A stretch of DNA of 64,000 nt from Aurantiochytrium sp. KH105 (taxonomy: Eukaryota; Sar; Bigyra; Thraustochytrida; Thraustochytriidae): the NCBI GenBank assembly GCA_003116975.1, contig BGKB01000019.1:186001-250000 (forward strand). Direction: 5' to 3'. The notes under the pieces are model-generated. The model made no database searches and was not told the origin of the DNA. It worked only from the letters and a program-made list of their open reading frames with translations. Below, in pieces: positions 1 through 8,801 of the stretch. The first letter of the stretch is position 1. Each line of letters begins with the position of its first letter. The translations under genes were made by a program, and so were the position numbers.

Positions 1-1033
1 TTTTTCTTTGCTCGTCCCCACGTGACCTCTCTGCAGCAGCTCGCACATCAATTACAAGCACAGTGACATTGTCCATGGAGCCCTGCTTAAAGGCCTCCTG
101 TGTGAGAATCTCTGCGCCATCCTGCGCATCCTTGCAATTAAGGATGAGACGAGCGACCGAATCGTTGTCGATCACGTCCCAGAGACCGTCAGTGGCCAAG
201 ACAATGTACATATCGTCCGGGCCGCAAACCCACTCTTTAAATTCCGGGTCAGGAATGACATACTCCTTGAGAAGTCTGTCTCCAATCGCTCGGGACACCG
301 CGAGAATTCCCTCAACGCGCCAGACCCCCCAGTGGACAACAGAGCCCCCTAGTTTTGCAATGCGATCCCGCTCGTCATTGCGATCTGGCTTGTGATCCTT
401 TGATAGAGGCAGCACCCTTCCTGAGCCCTGGACGAGCACAGCGCGAGAGTCTCCCGTATTTGCGACGACGACGCTGTCTCCATTGGCGAGCGCCGCAATC
501 GCAGTGGTTCCATCATCCATCTTCTTTACGTGCGCGTACTCGAGGAACTTATTATCGATTGCCTTGAACGCGTGAGTCAACGCCTGCTGCGGTTTTACGG
601 AAATATCCACGGGCGCCTCTGTCAGCATGGCGCCAAGGTACTTGGCACAGAACTCGGCGGCAGCGTCTCCGCCATGACCGTCGAAAACGCCATAGAGCGT
701 CAGATTGGGATTCCCGTTCAGCCGTGGCACTACCATGTGTCTGTCTTCCATGTATGGTCGCCTTCCCTTGAGCTCGACTACGCCGTATCCATGCACCGCG
801 CCCTCTACACGTCGGGGCATGAAGAGCCCAGGCGACAAGACGTTACCGCGGTGGAGAATAATGTGCTGCAAGAAAGAGATCCATCGAAGAATCAATCGGA
901 GCACAAGAATCACCACCGGTATCAAGACGATGATGGCGAGTGGGTGCCGCTCGTTCAGGAGCGCTGTAATAGGGCTAAACATCCATCCTGTCGGTGGGCT
1001 TGACGCTTCTCGCGCTCCGCCAGAGGATGTCAT
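1..1033 (-). CDS. Membrane-anchored PP2C-type Ser/Thr phosphatase (3' end outside window)
   Basis: Metal-dependent protein phosphatase of the PP2C family. Reading the reverse strand gives, in order, MEDRHM, FDGHGGD, DDGTTAIAAL, NTGDSRAVL, KDHKP, LAVSRAIGD and LATDGLWD. These supply the conserved aspartates that bind the two catalytic metals. The first ATG of the open frame is at 1033, and a second in-frame ATG lies at 982. Just after the second is a hydrophobic stretch (PLAIIVLIPVVILVLRLIL) that should act as a membrane anchor, putting the phosphatase domain on one membrane face. The frame is open to base 1, so the C-terminus is missing. The family is certain; the membrane anchor is inferred from hydrophobicity, and the substrate is unknown. 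Confidence 0.9.
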   Translation of the reverse strand, partial: MTSSGGAREASSPPTGWMFSPITALLNERHPLAIIVLIPVVILVLRLILRWISFLQHIILHRGNVLSPGLFMPRRVEGAVHGYGVVELKGRRPYMEDRHMVVPRLNGNPNLTLYGVFDGHGGDAAAEFCAKYLGAMLTEAPVDISVKPQQALTHAFKAIDNKFLEYAHVKKMDDGTTAIAALANGDSVVVANTGDSRAVLVQGSGRVLPLSKDHKPDRNDERDRIAKLGGSVVHWGVWRVEGILAVSRAIGDRLLKEYVIPDPEFKEWVCGPDDMYIVLATDGLWDVIDNDSVARLILNCKDAQDGAEILTQEAFKQGSMDNVTVLVIDVRAAAERSRGDEQRK

Positions 1034-1381
1034 TGCTGTTCTGCCTTGGAAATTGAATTTTCCGGGCGAGTCGATCAGGTCCTTCCCGATGCCCAGGGAC
1101 ACAAACACGCACTCGCGCACGAAAGAGGAAGCTCACACGTACGTGCACCCCCTGCAGGTTGCCACAAGCTCGCTTGCAGCAATCTGCGAGCAGCTCGCGG
1201 AAATCGCTGCCGCGCGCGCCGTTCTCAAGGAGCAAATGCAATCCGTGAGAGTCAGGAGCGTCACGCCCGCTTTGCGCGTCTTAGGCCAGCTCCCACGCGC
1301 GCTTTTTCGAGCGCCCGGTCGCACAGGGCGTATCCCCGGCCTTTTCGCGCGCCCCGAGCAGCGCGCGCTCCTCCTCCACGC

Positions 1382-1382
<1 letters not shown>

Positions 1383-1413
<31 letters not shown>
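1383..1413. repeat. (CAG)n microsatellite
   Basis: About ten CAG units in the upstream region of the PP2C gene, followed 28 bases later by the unresolved base at 1441. It gives poly-Gln, poly-Ala or poly-Cys depending on frame, so long frames across it are not evidence of coding. Confidence 0.9.
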
Positions 1414-1414
<1 letters not shown>

Positions 1415-2074
1415 GCTGCGGCGGGAGCGGCGGCGAGAGCNCTGCTTCTCGCCTTTCTCCCCTTGCTTTCTCCCTTTTCCTGTCGCGCTGGGCCTCTTCG
1501 CGCTCCCAAAGTGGCAGACGATGTCGAGGTGCTGAAGGTTCTGGAGGTGCTCAGACGGATGGGCTGCCTCCGCGCGCCATGGGCGGTGAACATGTATGTG
1601 CCGGATGAAATGCGCGACATGCTCGCTGTGCAAGGCACGGACGTCAAAAGCAGCAAGCCCACGGCGCACGAGCGGAGCGTTCTGGGGTTAAAATTATTTT
1701 GCCGCTGTGGACGATTTGGATGATTGAACTCGGAGATGAATCCGCAGCTTTACGGGCGAGTGAGGCACAATTTTTTATTATTATTATTGGACGCGTTTGT
1801 TGGCGAAGACGTTGGAGCTGGGAATCGAGGACACAACTTGATTTTTAAAGTCGAGCCCAGACGTTTGTTGTAGGCCTATGCACGATGTGTGCGGGCTACT
1901 GGGGAGGACGCACCCACCCGCCAGTCACCTCGAACATAGGCCTACATCGATGATAGCTGAGAAGGGGAATATTATTCGAACAAGTCCATCAAAGAGGTTC
2001 CAAGAGTTCTGAACGGACACGCTAGATGAACGAATAATCCCTTCGCGTACAAACTCTTTGGACAGACAGTCAGG

Positions 2075-2119
2075 CAGACAGACAGACAGAGGCAGACGTA
2101 CGTACGTACGTACGTACGT
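2075..2119. repeat. CAGA and ACGT microsatellites
   Basis: Short tandem CAGA units run directly into about five ACGT units. They lie 190 bases upstream of the secreted-protein start codon. ACGT is self-complementary, so this tract could extrude as a cruciform. Confidence 0.85.
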
Positions 2120-2305
2120 GCAGACGGGGCCATTCATCCATAGGGCGAAAGCAAGAGGTCCCGGCAAAGCCGTCGCCTCTGGTTTGCTTTCCTTTGCTCG
2201 AAAGCTTGACGCGCCAGCTTTCCTTTTGACTCGCTCGTGCATGGCCAAGACTTGCTTGACCCAAGCAATACAACGTTCGAGACGTCAAAGGGCTAGCTTT
2301 CTGCC

Positions 2306-3325
2306 ATGACAGGAACGAAAAGCCCCCGAAGGCCATTAAGGTCTGTAGCCTCTTCTCGGGTTTCGCGACTGGCCTTGACGATTCTCGCTCTCATCTATGT
2401 AGGCTTTGCGCCGCACCAGACCCTAGCACAAAGTGACGCTGGCTCCGGAGTCGCATCGACTTTGGCATCCTTTGGAACAGAGGCAGATGAAGCAAGTGCA
2501 CAGCGTGCGCGTGCTCTTGCCGAGGGCCAGCGTCTGCGCGAAGCTGCTCGTCTTCGCGCTCGCGAGCGTGCCAAACTGCAGCAAGAAGGCAAACCCACGA
2601 GAGATCTCGCTGCAGAAGCCGAGGAAGCACGTGTTGACGCACTTCATCGTACCAAACCAAAGCACGAGCGCAGAGCACTCGAAAAGGAAAAGCGCAGGCA
2701 ATCGAGACGAAGAATCCTAGAGGAAGCTGCTGCCGAGGCCCGAAAAGTCGAGCACCAAGAAGCGCGCACAGGTCGCCGCTTGCAGGAAGAGACCTCCAAG
2801 CCGTCTTGCGATAACAGCAAACTCGACGCGGGCTTTGACACAGACGTAGACTGCGGTGGCGAGTGCAGAGATGTGACTGTTCTCGACCGTGGACTTTGGT
2901 TTCCGCGACGCTGCGGATTTGCACAGCAGTGCGAAATCGGCGCCGATTGTCTTAGTGGCTCCTGTGTCAGCGGTCGATGTGCCGCTCGGGTACCCTTTGC
3001 GGCCGTGCCCGAAACTGAGCTCATTCGTAACATGCATTATGCGTACTTTCATCTTGCAGAACAAAAGAATGAGGACACACTTGACGCGCAAGACGTCGAT
3101 GAATTTTTTAAGCTCGTGTTCAACCCGGATCAAGTCGACTTGACAGAAACGCAGACGACTCTTCTCGACCAAGGCCTCGTGCAATTCAAGGATTCGCAAG
3201 GGCTTCAGGATTCAGGGAGCTCCGTTGCTCTTCAGTACGGCTTCCTCGCGCGGGGTCGAAGTCTTCAATTTGCGAAAGAGATGATTCAGAGCGCCAATGC
3301 GGCCTCGCGCCGACGTGAACTTTAA
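2306..3325 (+). CDS. Secreted coiled-coil protein with stramenopile-type cysteine motif
   Basis: 339 residues, function not recognised. Residues 1-21 are basic, followed by a hydrophobic core (LALTILALIYVGFA) and a likely cleavage site near residue 41, so it should enter the secretory pathway. Residues 55-150 are Ala/Arg/Glu-rich heptad-like sequence (LAEGQRLREAARLRARERAK), probably a long charged coiled coil. A cysteine module follows at about 165-230: C...DAGFDTDVDCGGEC, then CEIGADCLSGSCVSGRC. The D-x-D-V-D-C-G-G pattern recurs in many stramenopile extracellular proteins. The C-terminal 110 residues are acidic and helical with no known domain. The ATG follows directly on the signal sequence. 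It converges on MMADHC with a 228-base gap. Confidence 0.85.
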   Translation: MTGTKSPRRPLRSVASSRVSRLALTILALIYVGFAPHQTLAQSDAGSGVASTLASFGTEADEASAQRARALAEGQRLREAARLRARERAKLQQEGKPTRDLAAEAEEARVDALHRTKPKHERRALEKEKRRQSRRRILEEAAAEARKVEHQEARTGRRLQEETSKPSCDNSKLDAGFDTDVDCGGECRDVTVLDRGLWFPRRCGFAQQCEIGADCLSGSCVSGRCAARVPFAAVPETELIRNMHYAYFHLAEQKNEDTLDAQDVDEFFKLVFNPDQVDLTETQTTLLDQGLVQFKDSQGLQDSGSSVALQYGFLARGRSLQFAKEMIQSANAASRRREL

Positions 3326-3553
3326 GCAGCGCCGAAGTAGCCTTACGAAAAAATTGAAGGGGAAAAGATAAAGGAAAACGACTCATTCTTTGTATGCCCT
3401 TGGTCAACCAACCATGATAATCATGACCATGAACCAGGACCGTCGCCATTTGCTATTTTCAAAATCATAAAAAAAGAGAGGTGCAGGGAGTAAAAGGGAG
3501 TGGTAAAGAAGAAATGAAACATGCATTTTGAAAAGGAAAGAAAAGGAAAGACA

Positions 3554-4354
3554 TTACAAAGTTGAAGGCATCGATGCAGACTCGAAAAGAATGCTGTTGA
3601 CGACCTCGACGACAGTCTCCATAGGAGCCACAGTGAACATTGTCGCAGGGTACATGCACTCGCCCCACGATGGGTGGAGGGCCACATGACAGGCGCCCAC
3701 AGCCGAAGTTGGAAAGTTCCGAAGACGTACAAGACCTTGAATGTCAGGATATACAGTGTTGCCGTTTGAACGCATGGGGAGTCCGCAGCAAGGGTCGGTA
3801 TAGTCCGCCCAGAAGCCGCGAGCCTCGAGCGCATCGCAAAATCGTTCTGCGAGCCGCGCGAATCTCTCCAAGCAAATGTCCTTCTCCTTGGCCGTCTCCT
3901 CGTTGATTGCAAGCGTGCTCAAACTTGTGCGCTGCACCGTTGGCACCACCTTGAAGCGAGCCGGGTCAAACTTATGTTCCTTGATCGCGCTTCGAAAAAC
4001 AACCTTGAGGTCCCGAACCACCGCCTTGGGCGCCTCATGCACAGAGAGATCCCACGCTGCATCTTCAAGGTTGAACTGAAAGAGGTGCTCTTGCGGCGCG
4101 AAAGACTTGCTTTCCTCATTGTTGCAAATTTCATGCGTTCCTGGTCCCGTCGAGTTCGCCTTTGTCGCAGAATCGTTGCAAGTTGTTTCCTGGGATCCAT
4201 CGTCTTCCTGTGGCTCCAGCATGGCACGGAGGACCTCCTCCTTGATGGCGTCAGAGAGCACGCTCGTCGTTTCGGGCGTCTTCGCCTCTCCGGGTGACGA
4301 GGTTAAAGGCGCCGTCTCACGCGGCGTCGACGTCGTGGCTCGCGTGGGCATCAT
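3554..4354 (-). CDS. MMADHC: MMADHC (cblD) family cobalamin-trafficking protein
   Basis: 266 residues. MMADHC works with MMACHC to hand processed vitamin B12 to cytosolic methionine synthase and mitochondrial methylmalonyl-CoA mutase. The diagnostic C-terminal half is clear: GFWADYTDPCCGLP, then YPDIQGLVRLRNFP, then HPSWGECMYPATMFTVAP. This matches the order in animal MMADHC (GFWADY, DERYRHLGF, LWGTHV). The N-terminal 90 residues are low complexity and rich in Thr, Ser and Glu, fitting a poorly conserved targeting or disordered leader. The first ATG of the frame is at 4354, and an in-frame stop lies a short way upstream. It implies B12-dependent metabolism in this organism. Confidence 0.88.
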   Translation of the reverse strand: MMPTRATTSTPRETAPLTSSPGEAKTPETTSVLSDAIKEEVLRAMLEPQEDDGSQETTCNDSATKANSTGPGTHEICNNEESKSFAPQEHLFQFNLEDAAWDLSVHEAPKAVVRDLKVVFRSAIKEHKFDPARFKVVPTVQRTSLSTLAINEETAKEKDICLERFARLAERFCDALEARGFWADYTDPCCGLPMRSNGNTVYPDIQGLVRLRNFPTSAVGACHVALHPSWGECMYPATMFTVAPMETVVEVVNSILFESASMPSTL

Positions 4355-4486
4355 GGTCCCAATCGGCAACTTGGACGGGCCTTGCTGTACGCTCTTGAGA
4401 GTCTGCTGCGAGGCTGCTCACACGGCTGCGCAGCGCCCCGGCGAGCTAGCTGAGGAGGAGGAGAAAGGGGCTTGGAGCTCGGGGAG

Positions 4487-4720
4487 ATGAACGAGGTCGT
4501 CACCTTCCGAGGTGTGGAAACGACCTTTGGGCGCCTCGACGCTGCTCACCAAGAGCTCGCGACGGTCGGATGCAGTGCGGGTTCCACGGTGGAGTCGCTG
4601 CGCGCTTACGCGACGGGCGTGGCAGCTTGCGCGCCGAGCGGGGAGAGGTGTCGGCGATTGGTCTTGAGCCGCCTCGTCGCCAAGGTGCGGGGTCACGTGG
4701 CGACGCGACCGGGTGTTTAG
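4487..4720 (+). CDS. Possible small protein divergent from MMADHC
   Basis: A 77-residue frame starting with MNEVVTFRGVETTFG and ending in VRGHVATRPGV, head-to-head with MMADHC across 132 bases. Amino-acid composition and third-position GC look coding, but no domain is recognised and there is no strong start context. It could equally be untranslated leader of MMADHC on the other strand. Confidence 0.25.
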   Translation: MNEVVTFRGVETTFGRLDAAHQELATVGCSAGSTVESLRAYATGVAACAPSGERCRRLVLSRLVAKVRGHVATRPGV

Positions 4721-5183
4721 GCCACTTTAAGAAATGAAATTTAGGTCCAAAATAAGAGGACCGCCGAGCTCAGCTCAGCACAGCTTGGATCAGCTCAGCT
4801 CAGCTCAGCTCAGCTAAGCTCAGGCCGAGCTTACGCCAGGCAGAGTAACGCAGGGAGAGCTCCATGAAATAGAATGGAGCAAGGATTGCGATGCTACTAC
4901 ATCTTGGGTCCGTGATTATGGATGGATGCACGAATTGACGATGATGCGTTTTAAGGTCTCGTCAGAAACAATTACATTTCACGCCTTGTTCTCGTTTGCG
5001 CCTCAACGCAGAAAGAGTGGAAGCTATTTCGCGGGTTTGCCAGTCGTTTTGCCTCTCGGGCTTCTGTGTGAGGTGTACTGGTCCTACTAGTCAGGACCAG
5101 AGTGGTGGTGCTCGCCCGCTTACCCATCCACAAAGAGATGACTACGAATTTGATGATTTGAGAGGGTCTTGCCTCCACCACGC
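4721..5183. other. Intergenic, with AGCTC pentamer repeat
   Basis: Lies upstream of MMADHC (and of the possible small gene) and downstream of MTFP1. An AGCTC-type repeat occupies about 4766-4822 and reads almost palindromically (GAGCTC). The remainder (4830-5183) is AT-richer and shows no gene. Confidence 0.6.
4766..4822. repeat. (CAGCT)n pentanucleotide repeat
   Basis: About ten imperfect CAGCT units, interrupted once near 4780. Similar pentamers of the GCCAA and CTCTG type occur before other genes in this window, so this kind of tract is common here. Confidence 0.85.
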
Positions 5184-5711
5184 CTAGCTTGATTGTTCCT
5201 TGCCCTCGCTTGGCTCTTCCGAGCGAAAGCCAGCAACAGCGATACGATACGTTTTGTCCATTGCTGCATGCACAAAGTTGTCAATAGGCTCGACGATAAA
5301 AGGAATGGCAGCGAGACCCGTCATCACCGGTGCGAAACGGAGTACGCTCGGCGACACGCGAGACACGAGAGCGGGCGAGGAGTATGCGTGCGACGCCGCC
5401 CAGACCACGCGGTTAATAATCATACCAGGCAGCAGCACGCTCGCAAAGGTTTGCCACACGAGCGTATCGGCCGCCGCAAACGTCCCAAGCTTGAGACCCT
5501 TGTCGGCTGTGTCAGCAAAGACATAGCCAAACGCCGCGCAGTACGATGGCAGGACCCAGCGCGGGAAGATCGGCCGAAAGGCTTCCCCGACCTCGTTCGC
5601 GTACCCTGCCAGCCGCAACGGCGTGTCTCGAAAGACGTCCTTGGCCAGCTCTTCCGTCGCGGCCTCGAGATCGACGTCCGCCCTTGCTGTCATCTGCGAA
5701 TCTCCCGCCAT
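5184..5711 (-). CDS. MTFP1: Mitochondrial fission process protein 1 (MTP18) family
   Basis: 175 residues, the usual size of the family. MTFP1 is an inner mitochondrial membrane protein that promotes fission. The family signature DTPLRLAGYANEVGEAFRP sits at residues 29-47, followed by a W/Y-rich first membrane stretch (WVLPSYCAAFGYVFAD), DKGLKLG, a second hydrophobic region (LVWQTFASVLLPGMIINRVVW), a third around residues 119-140 (VLRFAPVMTGLAAIPFIV), and the PIDNFVHAAMDKTYR tail typical of these proteins. The start ATG at 5711 is the only reasonable one. It diverges from the MORN-repeat gene over a 595-base shared upstream region. Confidence 0.93.
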   Translation of the reverse strand: MAGDSQMTARADVDLEAATEELAKDVFRDTPLRLAGYANEVGEAFRPIFPRWVLPSYCAAFGYVFADTADKGLKLGTFAAADTLVWQTFASVLLPGMIINRVVWAASHAYSSPALVSRVSPSVLRFAPVMTGLAAIPFIVEPIDNFVHAAMDKTYRIAVAGFRSEEPSEGKEQSS

Positions 5712-6306
5712 GCTCGCTTACCCCGGTTTTCTGCTCCCCACGCCTCGCTCCCGCCCTTTTCCGTTCCAAGTTATTGTGCAGCGAGGCGGCCCCGCGTCTG
5801 TCCTCGCGGCTCGTCCTCGCCGTTCGCCCGCGCGCCCGCGCAAGGTCTCCCGCTCGAGCTGCGAGTTGCGCGGCCTGCTGCTGATAGCCATCTGGTTGTC
5901 GCCCGCAAGTCTCCCCTCCCATCATTGAAACTACTACAGCAGCGCCTACGAGATTTTTGTTGTCCAAAAAAGAAAACAAAAAACCGAGGGTCCAAAATTT
6001 AGACCTGTCGACCAGCGGGCGCTGGACGCCTGCTCGCCCGCGAAAGAGCGCTGTTCGCTCGCTCGTGTGCGCGAGTTCTTCTCCAGGAGGCCAAGTAGGA
6101 CCATGACCGGGTTAACGACCGGAGTAAGACTTTTTGCGAGAGAGCTCGCTCGCCGAGACGCGTGAGCCGTGCGCAGGCTGGCGCGGGAAGCGGAAAGCGG
6201 AAAGTGGCTCAGACAGCCCCAAGCTGCAAAGGCTCGTTGCGAACACGGTTCATTCGCCAAGAGAGTGCAGCAGCTTTGAGGTAGAGGCGAGTGCGTCCAG
6301 AGCACC
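5712..6306. promoter_or_regulatory. Shared divergent promoter region
   Basis: 595 bases between the MTFP1 start (minus) and the MORN-repeat gene start (plus). It must hold both promoters. No repeat or gene seen; it is GC-rich near MTFP1 with an A-rich block at about 5965-5985. Confidence 0.5.
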
Positions 6307-8499
6307 ATGAGCGACCAGCTTGCACGGTGTCCCGGCGAACAAGAGTCGAGCGAGAGCATCGCGGCAGGGCAAACAAGGTTGGGCTTCCTTGTGGGCTTTG
6401 CACACGGCGAAATATGGATGCTCGACGAGAAAACAGGGATTCGGATTCAACTTGGCACGGTCGCGGGGACGAGTTTGCAGGATGCCGACGTCAAAGTGCT
6501 GACGTGTTTGGGCCAATTCGTGTTCGTAGGCGCCAAACGCGGCACACGCAATGTGCTGCAAGTCTTTAATGTTGGCCCAGTACTTGGTAACGCTTCTGCT
6601 CTGCGCGCCTCTTCACCAGACAGCCTCTCGCTCGCGTTCGACTCTCATACCAAACATCGTGGTCTCGGCGCTGTTCGAGCCGTAGCAAATGCATCGAGAG
6701 ATCCAGAGCGAGGACAGGCAGTTCTCGTGGCTTGTGGGCGTGGTATTGGCAAAGCGCACCTGTGGCGGTTCTGGCTCAAGCCGGAATCACAAACTTCGAT
6801 TCAGATCGATTATGTGGGCGGGATCGGGACGAAAACGAATACAATTGACGCGATCGCGCTGTCCGCGTGCGGTAATATTCTAGTTGTCACCTCGGCAATG
6901 GAAAATCTTGCGCAGGCGTGGCATCTCCCAGCGCAGGAGGTGCCCTTTGAACTTCGCTCGAGTAGTGCGCAGCGAATTAATACGGACCTTGATTCGCTGC
7001 AAAACGCTTTGCTCGGCGACAGTGCTGCCGCCTCACAATTAGGAAGAGAACATGCTTCGCACGGTAGGGATAATAATCTCCTCGATCTCATTCAAAGTCG
7101 AGGCGAGCCTTGGCCGCGATTGTTCCCGCCTCGTCTCCTGGATCCAGCTGCATACGATGGCGACACGGATGCGCAGGGGCGCCCTCATGGTGTTGGAAGC
7201 CAGCTTCTCGATGAACGAGGATATTTGCTGTACACTGGCGAGTGGAAGAACGGCGAGCGGCACGGCGTCGGCCAGGTTATCGACGAAAGGTCTGGCAAGA
7301 TTGTCTACGTGGGGGGTTGGAGGCACGGACTTCGACATGGTTTTGGTCTGGAGCTGCGGACAGGAAGCACAGACACGGGCGAGGTGTACGAAGGTTGGTG
7401 GCGGAACGGCGCTCGTCATGGATTGGGGTCCGTGTATCTATCGAAGCAGGCGTCCGGGCTGAGTGCAGACAGTGCGTCGAAAGAGCGCATTCGCTACGTC
7501 GGCTTCTTCCGCGAGGGCAAGCAGCATGGCCTTGGTTGGTGGACGTGGCCAGCACAATCTCCACTTTTGCCCTTTGCAGTAACGTTAAATGCCATGGCGC
7601 ATCTGGGGGCGATTCGCTGCATTGTCCAATTCAAGGATGGGCATTTCTTTGATGAATTCGGTTTCCATCGCGTTGATGGTATCCCTATTTCTGTTCACGA
7701 GCAAAGCTTGTTTAATTTTCCCGCAAGGCGGCGCGCCAAGTTTGCCGAGCATGCTGACGGCCGATGGGCCGGGGCAGAGTGTTGGGGCTGTATGTCTTCT
7801 ACAGATAGTGACGACTGGGTCACGTGCGGAAATCCGAGCTGCGGCATGCGCATGCACCTCGAGTGCTTGGGTCGCACTGCGCGTCAGTTCCCGTCTTGTG
7901 AGCTGGCGCGCGCATTGTATTGCGAGGATCTCTCTGCGCGCGAGATGAAAAAGCTGCGTTTGCACATCGGCGACCACCTTGTATTCTATTGCCCCATGCC
8001 CGTGTGCCAGGAGATGGCCCTTTCGCTCCCGAAGGTTGCGGACAAGGGTGGCGTCACGGAGGACTCTGCAAAAGTTGAGTCCACAACAAAGGTTCCTTCG
8101 ACGAATGCCGTCGTAAAAGGTTCTACTGAAGAGACTGTCCAACGCAAGAGCAAAACGAGGCGCAACGCCAGGCCTCGCAAGAACAACAAGAACAAGAACA
8201 AGGACAAGAGGTTGGAACTCGAGCTTGACGAGAACCTCTTTCTTCGAGAGGCGCTGGCAGATCCGCCCTTTGCTGGAGCCAAATTGCCAATACAAGGTAA
8301 AAAAAACGACGACGAAGAACTCTTTGCATATTATAATGCCGACGGAGACCTCGTTGTCCTCGCGACGGACGAAGATCTCGAGGAGGCCCTCGAAGAGGCG
8401 ACTCTTGTTGGTTCAAAGTCGCTGCACATTTTCAAGCTTCCCCCTGCTGCTGATGCTACTGCTTCTTCTTCTTCTTCTTCTTCTTCTGTTGCTGCTTGA
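6307..8499 (+). CDS. WD-like / MORN / PHD-like finger / PB1-like multidomain protein
   Basis: 730 residues, function unknown. Residues 20-250 contain beta-rich repeats such as GFAHGEIWMLDEKTG and AIALSACGNILVVTSAMEN, which look like a degenerate WD40 propeller. Residues about 305-415 hold four MORN repeats (YTGEWKNGERHGVG, YVGGWRHGLRHGFG, YEGWWRNGARHGLG, YVGFFREGKQHGLG), usually membrane-lipid binding or scaffolding units. Residues 492-567 form a PHD-like zinc site: CWGC, CGNPSC, HLEC and a final CPMPVC whose cysteine spacing is wider than usual. Residues 645-715 resemble a PB1 domain with an acidic YYNADGDLVVLATDEDLEEAL core. A basic Lys/Asn/Arg linker precedes it, and a Ser run encoded by TTC repeats ends the protein. 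Confidence 0.85.
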   Translation: MSDQLARCPGEQESSESIAAGQTRLGFLVGFAHGEIWMLDEKTGIRIQLGTVAGTSLQDADVKVLTCLGQFVFVGAKRGTRNVLQVFNVGPVLGNASALRASSPDSLSLAFDSHTKHRGLGAVRAVANASRDPERGQAVLVACGRGIGKAHLWRFWLKPESQTSIQIDYVGGIGTKTNTIDAIALSACGNILVVTSAMENLAQAWHLPAQEVPFELRSSSAQRINTDLDSLQNALLGDSAAASQLGREHASHGRDNNLLDLIQSRGEPWPRLFPPRLLDPAAYDGDTDAQGRPHGVGSQLLDERGYLLYTGEWKNGERHGVGQVIDERSGKIVYVGGWRHGLRHGFGLELRTGSTDTGEVYEGWWRNGARHGLGSVYLSKQASGLSADSASKERIRYVGFFREGKQHGLGWWTWPAQSPLLPFAVTLNAMAHLGAIRCIVQFKDGHFFDEFGFHRVDGIPISVHEQSLFNFPARRRAKFAEHADGRWAGAECWGCMSSTDSDDWVTCGNPSCGMRMHLECLGRTARQFPSCELARALYCEDLSAREMKKLRLHIGDHLVFYCPMPVCQEMALSLPKVADKGGVTEDSAKVESTTKVPSTNAVVKGSTEETVQRKSKTRRNARPRKNNKNKNKDKRLELELDENLFLREALADPPFAGAKLPIQGKKNDDEELFAYYNADGDLVVLATDEDLEEALEEATLVGSKSLHIFKLPPAADATASSSSSSSSVAA

Positions 8500-8801
8500 C
8501 TAGACGCCTCAAAAATGTTAACCTCATCATTCTTCCCTTCTGCTCGTGCGCAATCCCACCCACACTCCCCTCAAGAGGGGAGGAATCGATGGCAATCAGA
8601 TTTCGAAAGTAAAGCTATCAATTTCCAAATGTGTTATACTTTTGACGACAAATAAATGGCGAATGGAGAGACTCTGAGACCGCCTCAAGACTCCCACACA
8701 ATAGCTAGACAGTATCCCCATCCTCTGGCGGCGTCTTCGATTGAGCTGCGAAACGAGGCATTTGGGATGATTGAACACCAAGTGACATTAAAGCCTACAG
8801 C
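8500..8801. other. Short convergent spacer
   Basis: 302 bases between the 3' ends of two convergent genes; AT-rich, holding both polyadenylation regions. Nothing else seen. Confidence 0.5.

Larger units (their letters stand above)
1034..2305. other. Spacer between two divergent genes
   Basis: GC-rich spacer between the PP2C gene and the secreted-protein gene, which diverge from it. It holds a CAG run, a single N at 1441, a CAGA/ACGT microsatellite and AT-richer sequence from about 1690 to 2050. A plus-strand frame ending at 1723 has coding-like codons from about 1514 (DDVEVLKVLEVLRRMGC onward) but no recognisable domain. It may be an exon or chance. Confidence 0.5.

Noticed and set aside
1046-1723. 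Plus-strand frame with poly-Ala and a coding-like end
   Set aside because: The first two-thirds is repeat and upstream sequence of the PP2C gene. Only the last 60 codons look coding, and they hold no known domain, so no gene was called.
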